DNA of 54,210 nucleotides from an uncultured Brachyspira sp. (GTDB lineage Bacteria; Spirochaetota; Brachyspiria; Brachyspirales; Brachyspiraceae): NCBI RefSeq assembly GCF_944390595.1, contig NZ_CALXRN010000189.1, positions 1 to 54,210 of the forward strand, read 5' to 3'. Shown piece by piece: positions 44,817 to 52,862 of this stretch (position 1 is its first letter; each line of letters starts with the position of its first letter). The notes under the pieces were generated by a model. It saw only the letters and a program-made list of their open reading frames with translations, ran no database searches and was not told where the DNA came from. The position numbers and the translations under genes were made by a program.

Positions 44817-45138
44817 AAAATTATCTAAATAAAAGCAGTGATTTTCTTCAAAAATATGATAAAAAAACTTACAGTAATAAATTAATAATATTTTAATGGA
44901 GTTATAATATTAGATTATAAAGTAAAATTATTATGATAACTCAGATGATTTAAATAATGGTAAATATTCTAAAAATCATATTTATTTTTTCTTTTTTTGT
45001 TAATGGCATATTATAAAATTATAGTATGCATGTTAATTTTTATTTTAATTTAGACATAATGTTTCTATTGATAAAATATTTTAAACATATATAATGTCCT
45101 TCTATTAATTAATTAACCAATATTGAGGTATAAAATCT
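44817..45138. other. 322-nt spacer before thyA
   Basis: AT-rich, no reading frame worth calling. It may include unrecognisable remains of the Rpn gene and the thyA promoter. No hairpin with a T-run was seen. Confidence 0.4.
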
Positions 45139-45939
45139 ATGAAAAACTATTTAGAATTATTGAAAAAAGTATTGGAAGAAGGCGAGGAAACTTTAGATAG
45201 AACAGGGGTAGGAACAAGAAGAATATTCGGACCTCAGTTAAGATTTAAATTTGAAGGGAATAAAATACCTATTATAACAACTAAAAGAGTTTTTATGAAA
45301 GGTGTTATTATAGAATTATTATGGTTTTTGCAAGGATCAACAAATATCAAATTCTTATTAGAAAATAATGTTCATATATGGGATGAATGGGCTGATGATA
45401 TGGGCGAACTTGGACCGGTATACGGCAAGCAATGGAGAGCTTGGGAAACTAAAGAAGGCAATAAAATAGATCAAATATCCAATATAGTAAACACATTAAG
45501 GAATAATCCTACAAGCAGAAGGAATATTTTGAATGCTTGGAATGTAGGGGAGATTGATAAAATGCATTTGCCTCCATGCCATATGATGTGTCAGTTTTCA
45601 GTTAATAGTAAAGGCGGAATAATTACGCATTTATACCAGCGTTCTGCGGATTTATTTTTAGGTGTGCCTTTTAATATAAGTTCTTATGCTATACTTACAA
45701 GGCTTTTAGCTATGCATAGCGGACTTCATGCTTCAGAGCTGATAATGACTTTTGGGGATGCTCATATTTATAATAATCATATAGAACAGGTTAATACTCA
45801 GATTTCAAGAGAACCTTATGAGCAGACTACAGAATTATTTATAGAGGAACGTCCTAATATATTCAGCCATGTTTATGAAGATTTTAGATTAGAGGGTTAT
45901 AAATATCATCCTACTATAAAAGCGGAGGTTGCAGTTTGA
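45139..45939 (+). CDS. thyA: thymidylate synthase
   Basis: Makes dTMP from dUMP with methylene-tetrahydrofolate, giving dihydrofolate. 266 residues, the E. coli-like short form. Catalytic Cys147 in LPPCHMM; the phosphate-binding Arg residues are in RTGVGT (21-26) and TSRRN (125-129); YQRSADLFLGVPFNI follows at about 173. The product dihydrofolate is recycled by the folA product encoded about 2.4 kb downstream. The two genes are separated by a restriction-modification pair. Confidence 0.96.
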   Translation: MKNYLELLKKVLEEGEETLDRTGVGTRRIFGPQLRFKFEGNKIPIITTKRVFMKGVIIELLWFLQGSTNIKFLLENNVHIWDEWADDMGELGPVYGKQWRAWETKEGNKIDQISNIVNTLRNNPTSRRNILNAWNVGEIDKMHLPPCHMMCQFSVNSKGGIITHLYQRSADLFLGVPFNISSYAILTRLLAMHSGLHASELIMTFGDAHIYNNHIEQVNTQISREPYEQTTELFIEERPNIFSHVYEDFRLEGYKYHPTIKAEVAV

Positions 45940-45960
45940 TTTTTAAAGGTTTATTTATAA

Positions 45961-47535
45961 ATGAATAAATATGATTTAATAACGATAAATGATGCAGCTG
46001 TTTGGGCTTCTAAGTATACAAATAAAGTGGTAACTATATCTAATATTAGTTATTTAATTCAATATGCTTTAATAGATAAAGTTATAAATAATGGTATTGC
46101 GTATATATCACAATCAGATTTAAAAAAATATTATGATAAAAACAAGAGAGAATTAGATTGGAAAGAGAAACTTGGAAATGATTTAAATTGGAAATTATCG
46201 TTTGATGATTTAAAAGAGTCAGATACAACTAAACATGTACATAGGATTCATCCTTATAAAGGAAAATTTATACCTCAGCTTGTAGAGTATTTTATAGATT
46301 CGCATACGGATGAATTTAAAAAAGATGTTTATTTTAAAAAAAATGATGTAATATTAGATCCTTTTTGTGGAAGCGGTACAACTCTTGTTCAGGCTAATGA
46401 GTTAGGTATTAATGCTATAGGTATAGATATATCAAATTTTAATTCAATGATATCAAATTGTAAAGTAGATGAAATAGATTTGATAAAACTTGAAAATATT
46501 ATATGCATATTTACTAATAAATTAGAAAATTATGTGAAAAATAATGTAGAATTTGAAAATGAACTTAATAATAAATTATTTGAATTTAATAATATATATT
46601 TTAATACATTAGATTATAAGAAGAAAGTTAGAAATAAAGAAATAGATCCTAAAATATACGGTAAAGAAAAAGAAGATGAATTTTTAATAATTTATAATAA
46701 TCTAATAAAAAAATATAATATAGAATTATACAATAATAAAAATAATGATTCATTTATATATAAATGGTTTATTCCTAGTATAGTTAATGAATTAGAATAT
46801 ATGAGTAATTTAATAAAAGATATAGATGATGTAAAAATAAAAGATATTTTACAAGTAATTTTAAGCAGAACTATGCGTTCATGTAGGGCTACTACTCATT
46901 CTGATTTGGGTACATTATTAAAACCAGTTATAACAACTTATTATTGTAGAAAGCATTATAAAATATGCAAGCCTTTATTTTCTATAACTAAGTGGTGGAG
47001 TAAATATTCTATTGATACTATTAAGCGTCTATATGAATTTAATAAATTAAGAACTAATACTCATCAATTATGTATAAGTGGAGATTCAAGGACTATAGAT
47101 ATTTTTTCTATTTTGAGGGATATAGATAATGACTTTTATGAATTTGTAAAAAATAAAAAAATAAAAGGGATATTTACAAGTCCTCCATATATCGGTTTGA
47201 TAGACTATCATGAGCAGCATGCTTATGCTTATGATTTATTTGGATTTGATAGAAATGATAATTATGAGATAGGAGCTTTATTTAAAGGTAAAAGTTCAAA
47301 TGCTAAAAATGAATATGTAAAAGATATATCTCAAGTATTAATTAATTCTAAAAAATATATGATAAATGATTATGATGTGTTTATTGTTGCTAATGATAAA
47401 TACAATTTGTATCCTATAATAGCAGAGAAATCTGATATGAAAATAGTTAATACTTTTAAAAGGCCTGTATTAAATAGGGTTGAAAAAGATAAGTCAGCAT
47501 ATTCAGAAATTATATTTCATTTGAAAGAATTATAA
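45961..47535 (+). CDS. type II DNA methyltransferase (amino-methylating, probably N4-cytosine)
   Basis: Modification enzyme of a type II restriction system. 524 residues: an N-terminal helix-turn-helix-like segment (ITINDAAVWASKYT, about 1-55), motif X at HPYKGKFIPQLVEYFI (about 97-112), the SAM-binding motif I DPFCGSGTT (133-141), a long recognition region of about 260 residues, then the catalytic motif TSPPYIG (406-412). SPPY rather than NPPY suggests N4-cytosine methylation. The order motif I, target region, motif IV is alpha-type. The nuclease gene follows 15 nt later. The N-terminal module may bind DNA or control expression of the pair. Confidence 0.88.
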   Translation: MNKYDLITINDAAVWASKYTNKVVTISNISYLIQYALIDKVINNGIAYISQSDLKKYYDKNKRELDWKEKLGNDLNWKLSFDDLKESDTTKHVHRIHPYKGKFIPQLVEYFIDSHTDEFKKDVYFKKNDVILDPFCGSGTTLVQANELGINAIGIDISNFNSMISNCKVDEIDLIKLENIICIFTNKLENYVKNNVEFENELNNKLFEFNNIYFNTLDYKKKVRNKEIDPKIYGKEKEDEFLIIYNNLIKKYNIELYNNKNNDSFIYKWFIPSIVNELEYMSNLIKDIDDVKIKDILQVILSRTMRSCRATTHSDLGTLLKPVITTYYCRKHYKICKPLFSITKWWSKYSIDTIKRLYEFNKLRTNTHQLCISGDSRTIDIFSILRDIDNDFYEFVKNKKIKGIFTSPPYIGLIDYHEQHAYAYDLFGFDRNDNYEIGALFKGKSSNAKNEYVKDISQVLINSKKYMINDYDVFIVANDKYNLYPIIAEKSDMKIVNTFKRPVLNRVEKDKSAYSEIIFHLKEL

Positions 47536-47550
47536 ATTTTAGGAGTTATT

Positions 47551-48339
47551 ATGGCATTAACTAAAAAACAGAAAGATTCTATAAAAGAAAAACTATATAC
47601 TGTTTTAAGAAATAAATTTAAAGATTATAAACCAGAAACTACATCAATGCCTTTTCATACCAGATTGCTTGGTAAAGACAGAATGGCTTTGTATTCTTTC
47701 ATACAATCGTTAAATACTAATTTCGGTACTTCTATATTTGAGCCATTAGCTGTTGAGTTAGGTAAAGATAGATTTGAAATTATTGATAAACAAGTTGAGG
47801 CAAAAGATATAATTACATCAGAAGCACAAATAATAATACAAAATATAATGGATGATCTAATATCTGCTAATAAAACTCCTAATAGAAATGAGGAACTTAA
47901 CTTAATAAAAAAAGTATGTAAATTAGGTGAACCTAAAAAAATAAAATTAACAAAAATAGACATTTATATTGAAAATGATAATGATATATATTTAATAGAT
48001 TTGAAAACAGCAAAACCAAATAAAGGTGAATTTAAAGGTTTTAAAAGAACTTTACTGGAATGGTCAGCAGTTAGTTTGTATTATAATAGTGAGAAGAATG
48101 TTCATACTTTGATAGGAATACCTTATAATCCTTATGAACCAAAACCTTATGAAAGATGGACTATTGCAGGAATGCTTGATTTAGAAAAAGAATTAAAGGT
48201 AGCTGAGGATCTTTGGAATTTTATAGGTGGAGATAATGTATATAATGATATTTTATTATGTTTTGAAGAAGTTGGTATTGAAATGAGAAAGGAGATAGAT
48301 GAATATTTTTCTAATTTTTTAAATAAGGGTAATAAATGA
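47551..48339 (+). CDS. TdeIII-family type II restriction endonuclease
   Basis: 262 residues resembling the TdeIII/MjaII nuclease family. Key segment: FHTRLLGKDRMALYSFIQSL with LNTNFGTSIFEPLA (about 30-66), the family's N-terminal hallmark. A PD-(D/E)XK-like core follows: IDIYIENDNDIYLIDLKTAK (about 137-156), with Asp and Asp-x-Lys metal ligands. The family is recalled to cut GGNCC; the target here is inference. It starts 15 nt after the methylase with a TAGGAG site, and its stop overlaps the folA start by 4 nt, so translation is coupled at both ends. Confidence 0.82.
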   Translation: MALTKKQKDSIKEKLYTVLRNKFKDYKPETTSMPFHTRLLGKDRMALYSFIQSLNTNFGTSIFEPLAVELGKDRFEIIDKQVEAKDIITSEAQIIIQNIMDDLISANKTPNRNEELNLIKKVCKLGEPKKIKLTKIDIYIENDNDIYLIDLKTAKPNKGEFKGFKRTLLEWSAVSLYYNSEKNVHTLIGIPYNPYEPKPYERWTIAGMLDLEKELKVAEDLWNFIGGDNVYNDILLCFEEVGIEMRKEIDEYFSNFLNKGNK

Positions 48340-48839
48340 TAATTTCATTAATTGCGGCAGTTGACTCTAAAAACGGAATAGGATTAAATGGCATTATGCC
48401 TTGGGGACATATTAAAGAAGATATGCAGTTTTTCAGAAGTACAACCATGGGGTATCCTGTACTTATGGGACGTGTAACTTTTGAGTCTTTGGGATGCAAA
48501 CCTCTTCCTAAAAGAAAAAATATTGTTATATCATCTAATATTAATGAAGAACTTATAAAACAGTATGACAATTTAATTTATGAAAAATCTTTTGAGAATA
48601 CTATTTCTAAATTGTTATTGGATAAGAATAATCAAATATTTATAATAGGAGGGGAATCTATATATAGAAAGGCTTTAGATTATGCTGATAAAGTATATCT
48701 TACTCATATAAATAAAGATTATAATTGTGATAGATTTTTCCCAAATATTGATAAGCATTTATTTAATTCCAATCGATTAAGTAACTTCACATATAATGGT
48801 ATAGATGTGAACATTATAGAATATAATAGGATAAAATAG
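48336..48839 (+). CDS. folA: dihydrofolate reductase
   Basis: NADPH-dependent reduction of dihydrofolate to tetrahydrofolate; recycles the thyA by-product and is the trimethoprim target. 167 residues. Motifs: AAVDSKNGIGLNGIMPW at the N-terminus, the acidic active-site Asp29 in KEDMQFFR, MGRVTFES (around 46-53) and IIGGESIYRKAL (NADPH-binding Gly-Gly). ATG overlaps the nuclease stop (ATGA), so it is expressed with the restriction pair. Length is normal. Confidence 0.94.
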   Translation: MIISLIAAVDSKNGIGLNGIMPWGHIKEDMQFFRSTTMGYPVLMGRVTFESLGCKPLPKRKNIVISSNINEELIKQYDNLIYEKSFENTISKLLLDKNNQIFIIGGESIYRKALDYADKVYLTHINKDYNCDRFFPNIDKHLFNSNRLSNFTYNGIDVNIIEYNRIK

Positions 48840-48983
48840 TTGCAAAATATAATAACTGCTATATAATTTTACAATAGATAAATATTTTTACTCATTTTAT
48901 ATGTAAATCTTTTTACTTATTTTATAAATAAGCTGAAATTGTAAGTATATATATTCTTTATTATTTGTTTTAGGAGTTTATTT

Positions 48984-50057
48984 ATGGATAATCGTGAGTA
49001 TTTATTAAAATTGGCTGATGAGGCATTTAATAAACAAGATTATAATAAAGCCATAGAATATTTTGATAAGTTAATTTTTTATTATGGAGATATTATTGAG
49101 CTTTATAATAATAGAGGATTATCTAAAAGCAGTATAGGAATGTATGAAGATGCAATAAAAGATTTTGAAATGGTCATAAGTATGGACCCTAATTATGTAC
49201 ATGCTTATAATAATATAGGATTAGTTAAACATAATCTTGGGCATTATGAAGAGGCTATAAAATACTATAATAAAGCTATAGAGATAGATTCCAATTGTAT
49301 TCAGGCTTATAATAATATAGGACTTTCCAATTATAATTTAGGTAATTATGAAGAAGCTATTAAATATTATAATAAAACCATAGAAATATCACCGAACGCT
49401 CATACATATAATAATATAGGATTGATAAAAAATGATTTGTGTATGTATGAAGAGGCTATAGAATATTTTAATAAGGCATTGGAATTGGATAAAAACTATT
49501 TTAAAGCTTATTATAATATAGGGTTATCAAAATATAATTTAAAAATATATGATGAGGCTCTTGGATACTTCAATAAAGCTGTAAAAATGGATAATAATTA
49601 TGTACATGCTTATAATAATATAGGCATAGTTAAGCAGGATTTAGGAATGTATGAAGAGTCTTTAGAATATTTTAATAAGGCATTGAAATTATCTCCATAT
49701 TATTCTAAAGGATATTACAATAGAGCTGTATCAAAAATTAAATTAGAATTTTATGAAGAGGCAATAAAAGATCTTAATAAAAGTATTGAATTAGATTCAA
49801 AATGTTCTTTTTCTTATCAGAAAAGAGGAGAAGCAAAGTTAAAATTAAAATTGTATAAAGAGGCAGCAGAAGATTTACTCAAATCTATAGAGTTGGGTAA
49901 TTCAAATGAGGATATATATTTTAATATTGGATTTTCTTACTATAAACTATCATATTTTAAAGATGCTTTATATTATTTTAATAAAGTTCATAATAATAAA
50001 AAAGTAAATATGTTAAAAACTATATCTAAAATTAAATCAATTTTCATTAAAAAATAA
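48984..50057 (+). CDS. TPR-repeat protein with near-identical repeats
   Basis: 357 residues without signal peptide, made of about ten tetratricopeptide units of 34 residues, for example YEEAIKYYNKAIEIDSNCIQ and AYNNIGLSNYNLGNYEEAIK. One unit (SPNAHTYNNIG) is a residue short, so the register of the repeats is broken once. At DNA level a 30-nt sequence (49190-49219) recurs exactly at 49595-49624, 405 nt apart, a multiple of three. Recombination between the copies would delete or add 135 residues in frame. Cytoplasmic scaffold; partner unknown. Confidence 0.82.
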   Translation: MDNREYLLKLADEAFNKQDYNKAIEYFDKLIFYYGDIIELYNNRGLSKSSIGMYEDAIKDFEMVISMDPNYVHAYNNIGLVKHNLGHYEEAIKYYNKAIEIDSNCIQAYNNIGLSNYNLGNYEEAIKYYNKTIEISPNAHTYNNIGLIKNDLCMYEEAIEYFNKALELDKNYFKAYYNIGLSKYNLKIYDEALGYFNKAVKMDNNYVHAYNNIGIVKQDLGMYEESLEYFNKALKLSPYYSKGYYNRAVSKIKLEFYEEAIKDLNKSIELDSKCSFSYQKRGEAKLKLKLYKEAAEDLLKSIELGNSNEDIYFNIGFSYYKLSYFKDALYYFNKVHNNKKVNMLKTISKIKSIFIKK

Positions 50058-50087
50058 TATACAATAAATAAAAATGTTGGAGTTTAT

Positions 50088-50822
50088 ATGAAACCTATAA
50101 TAGGAATAAGCGGAAGTTTATTAAGTATTAAAAGCGATGATGAGTTTTGCGGTTATGAAAGAGCTTATGTTAATGATGATTATGTGCTTTCTGTAACAAG
50201 AGCCGGAGGAATTCCATATATTATGCCGATTGTAGATGATGAAGAGGATATAAAGGTTCAAGTATCCCGGGTGGATGGAGTTATACTATCAGGGGGATAT
50301 GATATTGATCCTTTTTATTGGAATGAAGAGATTCATTACAAATTAGAAAGAATTTTCCCTAGAAGAGATGAATACGAATTAAAACTTATAAAATATGCTT
50401 TGGAGATGAAAAAGCCTATACTTGGAATATGCCGTGGGCTGCAAATTTTAAATGTATATTTTGGAGGTACTTTATATCAGGATTTATCACTTATAGAGAA
50501 TTGCTATATAAAACATAATCAAAGTGCTAAGCCTTATGAGACAACTCATACTTTTATAACTAAAGAAGGCAGTGTAATAAGAGATATATTAGGAGAAAAG
50601 ATAAGAGTAAATTCATATCATCATTTAGCTATAAAAGATTTAGGAAGTAATTTAAAAGCTACAGGCTATTCTGAAGATGATATAATTGAAAGTATAGAAT
50701 ATATGGAAAATGGAAATTTTGTGCTTGGGGTTCAGTTTCATCCTGAAATGATGCATGCCCATCATGATTTTGCATTAAATATTTTTAAAAGACTTGTATT
50801 TGTATCAGCTAGTAACTTATAA
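50088..50822 (+). CDS. gamma-glutamyl-gamma-aminobutyrate hydrolase family protein (peptidase C26, PuuD-like)
   Basis: Class I glutamine-amidotransferase-like hydrolase. 244 residues. Nucleophile Cys in PILGICRGLQ (about residue 115), His in LGVQFHPEMM and the following Glu complete the triad; GGYDIDPFYW near residue 64 is typical of the PuuD/C26 group. In E. coli PuuD cleaves gamma-glutamyl-GABA in putrescine breakdown; no other putrescine genes are nearby, so the substrate is open. Confidence 0.87.
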   Translation: MKPIIGISGSLLSIKSDDEFCGYERAYVNDDYVLSVTRAGGIPYIMPIVDDEEDIKVQVSRVDGVILSGGYDIDPFYWNEEIHYKLERIFPRRDEYELKLIKYALEMKKPILGICRGLQILNVYFGGTLYQDLSLIENCYIKHNQSAKPYETTHTFITKEGSVIRDILGEKIRVNSYHHLAIKDLGSNLKATGYSEDDIIESIEYMENGNFVLGVQFHPEMMHAHHDFALNIFKRLVFVSASNL

Positions 50823-51128
50823 TTGTATATATTCATTAGTTTTATAAAATGCTTAAAATGTATAAAGCTAAAAAATATTGTTTTTATTAAAAAAAATATG
50901 ATTTTACAAAATTATATATATTATTAATAAATTATGATGGTATATACATATTTTTGTGAAATAAAAGATGAAATATGAAAATAATATTTCTTAAAATAAT
51001 ATATTTATTATACATAATTTTAGTGTTATTTTAAATTAAATAGTTTTAGAATGAAATATTATAAATAGTAATTATTTATTTTATATAAATATTTTTTTAA
51101 TAAAGTAGAATATTGTTGTAATAATAAC
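50823..51128. other. about 300-nt spacer upstream of the grd operon
   Basis: Nearly pure A/T. A 19-codon hydrophobic frame at 50975-51034 has no ribosome-binding site and looks random. The only clear signal is the promoter-like pair at the 3' end. Confidence 0.4.
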
Positions 51129-51156
51129 TTGACAAATATTTAAAATAATATAACAT
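51129..51156 (+). promoter_or_regulatory. putative promoter for grdX-trxB
   Basis: TTGACA (51129-51134) and TAACAT (51151-51156) with a 16-nt spacer. Transcription would begin within a few bases of the grdX ATG (51168), which also has no Shine-Dalgarno sequence, so grdX may be translated from a leaderless message. Confidence 0.5.
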
Positions 51157-51167
51157 GTATATATAAT

Positions 51168-51554
51168 ATGAGCGGTAAAAAAACTATATTGATAACTAAC
51201 AATCCAAAAATTGCTGAAGAAGTAAATAGTAAAAATATAGAAATAATGTATTTTCCTGATTCAGATTTTATGGATATACTTTATAAGGCTAGGGATCATG
51301 TTCATTTGTGTTATAAGCTTTTGACTCATCCTATAGTAAGCAGTATAAAGCCTTATGAAACTCCATATAAAAGTATAGTTCTTGCTTATAATAATGTTGT
51401 TGATATAGAATCTTTAGAGATGATAGAGAGTTCTATAGCTTTAACAAGAAACTTTTTAGATAAGCCTAGAAGGAAATTAACGGAAACTATAGACGAAGAC
51501 TTTAAGTTAATAGATTTTAAACTTGTAGTTGGTGCTATAGAAAGTTTATTATAA
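51168..51554 (+). CDS. grdX: GrdX protein
   Basis: 128-residue protein of unknown biochemical role that is nearly always the first gene of glycine/sarcosine/betaine reductase operons. Pattern matches GrdX: an N-terminal ITNNPKIAEE, then the DILYKARDHVH segment, TPYKSIVL and a C-terminal helix. Followed by trxB after 25 nt. The lack of any GGAG-like site upstream and the promoter placement suggest a leaderless mRNA. Confidence 0.85.
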   Translation: MSGKKTILITNNPKIAEEVNSKNIEIMYFPDSDFMDILYKARDHVHLCYKLLTHPIVSSIKPYETPYKSIVLAYNNVVDIESLEMIESSIALTRNFLDKPRRKLTETIDEDFKLIDFKLVVGAIESLL

Positions 51555-51579
51555 AATTGAATAATAGAAGGGAGATTTT

Positions 51580-52539
51580 ATGGGTAACTTATATGACTGT
51601 ATTATAATAGGCGGCGGTCCTTCAGGTTTAGCTGCTGCCATATATTCTGCTAGAGCTAGATTAAAAACTGTTCTTTTTGAAAAAGGCAGTTTCGGCGGAC
51701 AAATCAGTATAACTGATGAGATAGCTAACTATCCAGGTTTTTTTGAGGAAACAGAAGAAGGACAGCATCCTAAAAACCTTATAAATAAAATGATAGAGCA
51801 GGCTAAAAAATTTGGTGCCGAAATAGAACATAAAGAAGTAGTAGATGTTAAATTAGAGGGCAAGATAAAAGAAGTAAAACTTGCAGACGGCTCTACTTAT
51901 GAATCTAAAGTTGTTATAATAGCAACAGGTGCTCAGCCTAGAAAATTAGGATGTAAAGGTGAGGTAGAATATACTGGTAAAGGTATTTCTTACTGTGCTA
52001 CATGCGATGCTAACTTCTTTGAAGGTTTAGAAGTGTTCTGTGTAGGCGGCGGTGATACTGCAGTTGAAGAAGCAATGTATTTATCTAAATTTGCTAGAAA
52101 AGTAACATTGATAGTAAGAAAAGATTATGTACGCTGTGCTAACTCTATAGAGGAAAAAGCTAAAGCTAATCCTAAAGTAGAAATTAAATTTAGAACAGAG
52201 CTTTTAGAAGTTAAAGGTGATGGTATAGTAGAATCTGCTATATTCTTAAACAATGAAACAGGCGAGCAATATGAATATAAAGCAGATGAAAATGACGGAA
52301 CATTTGGTGTATTCATTTTTGTAGGTTATGTTCCTTTAACAAAATTATTTGAAGGTAAAGTAAACATGCAGGATGGCTACATTGTTACAGATGAAGAAAT
52401 GAAAACAAATGTTGAAGGTGTATTTGCTTGCGGAGATTTAAGACCAAAAATGTTGAGACAGGTTATTACAGCTACAGCTGATGGTGCTATAGCAGCTATT
52501 TCTGCTAACAAATATATTGAAGAAAAATTTGCTGATTAA
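51580..52539 (+). CDS. trxB: thioredoxin reductase
   Basis: FAD/NADPH enzyme that reduces thioredoxin, the electron source of glycine reductase. 319 residues. FAD loop GGGPSGLAAAIYSARA (11-26), redox disulfide Cys139-x-x-Cys142 in SYCATCDANFF, NADPH loop GGGDTAVEEAMYLS, and the C-terminal FAD motif GVFACGDLRPK. The ribosome-binding site is GAAGGGAG. In grd operons trxA usually follows; here it is absent. Confidence 0.95.
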   Translation: MGNLYDCIIIGGGPSGLAAAIYSARARLKTVLFEKGSFGGQISITDEIANYPGFFEETEEGQHPKNLINKMIEQAKKFGAEIEHKEVVDVKLEGKIKEVKLADGSTYESKVVIIATGAQPRKLGCKGEVEYTGKGISYCATCDANFFEGLEVFCVGGGDTAVEEAMYLSKFARKVTLIVRKDYVRCANSIEEKAKANPKVEIKFRTELLEVKGDGIVESAIFLNNETGEQYEYKADENDGTFGVFIFVGYVPLTKLFEGKVNMQDGYIVTDEEMKTNVEGVFACGDLRPKMLRQVITATADGAIAAISANKYIEEKFAD

Positions 52540-52606
52540 AAAATAAAAAAGTTGCATTATTTAAAAATAATGTTATATTTAAAATAAATATTTAAGGAAG
52601 AAAGTA

Positions 52607-52786
52607 ATGAGATTTAATGTTTGAGTAAACAATTCATATTGCGGTGCAATTAGTAATCTTTTTGTTAATAATTTATTTAATAAAATAGGGTTTTATAATA
52701 TGCATATATTAGGTCGTTTAGTAGTTAAATCTTTAATTTCTTCTGGGTTAATTTTTGTAAATAAGAGTGATAGATATATTGCATAA
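52607..52786 (+). other. 60-codon frame with in-frame TGA (possible selenocysteine leader peptide)
   Basis: A small frame in the place where trxA normally lies. ATG 52607 has AAGGAAG 8 nt upstream. The frame reads MRFNV, TGA (52622-52624), then VNNSYCGAISNLFVNNL and on without another stop for 53 codons to TAA at 52784-52786. If the TGA is read as selenocysteine the product is a 59-residue peptide, not similar to thioredoxin or any family I know. A SECIS-like hairpin lies right after the TGA. The final codons lie inside the terminator before grdE. It could be a selenoprotein, a regulatory leader, or a chance frame. Confidence 0.35.
52638..52650 (+). promoter_or_regulatory. SECIS-like hairpin downstream of the in-frame TGA
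   Basis: ATTGC (52638-52642), loop GGT (52643-52645), GCAAT (52646-52650): a perfect 5-bp stem with a GGU loop. The GGU begins 18 nt after the TGA, the same distance I recall for the E. coli fdhF SECIS, and falls in the range given for bacterial SECIS loops. The lower stem is weak. Its position in a selenoprotein operon adds weight; 5 bp in AT-rich DNA reduces it. Confidence 0.35.
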
Positions 52787-52809
52787 TATATTTATCACTC
52801 TTTTTTTTG
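52763..52809 (+). terminator. strong intrinsic terminator / possible attenuator before grdE
   Basis: An 18-bp stem (52763-52780 with 52785-52802, one G-T pair), 4-nt loop and a run of eight T residues with TGTTTG following. It ends grdX-trxB transcription, yet the rest of the grd operon lies only 60 nt downstream on the same strand. The stop codon of the small TGA-containing frame lies within the hairpin (52784-52786). Confidence 0.88.
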
Positions 52810-52862
52810 TTTGTTTATAATTAATATATTATTTATAAAAAACTTTAAAAAAAGGAGACTAT

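Noticed and set aside
45139-48839. Depletion of GGNCC sites as evidence for the restriction specificity
   Set aside because: Several GGNCC sites are visible across the window (for example near 7651, 12446 and 45229), so avoidance is not evident; a methylated host need not avoid them.
50975-51034. 19-codon hydrophobic frame before grdX
   Set aside because: No ribosome-binding site, short, and expected by chance in this A/T composition.
52540-52862. Decayed trxA in the gap between trxB and grdE
   Set aside because: No frame shows a thioredoxin active site or the cis-Pro region, so remnant status cannot be supported.
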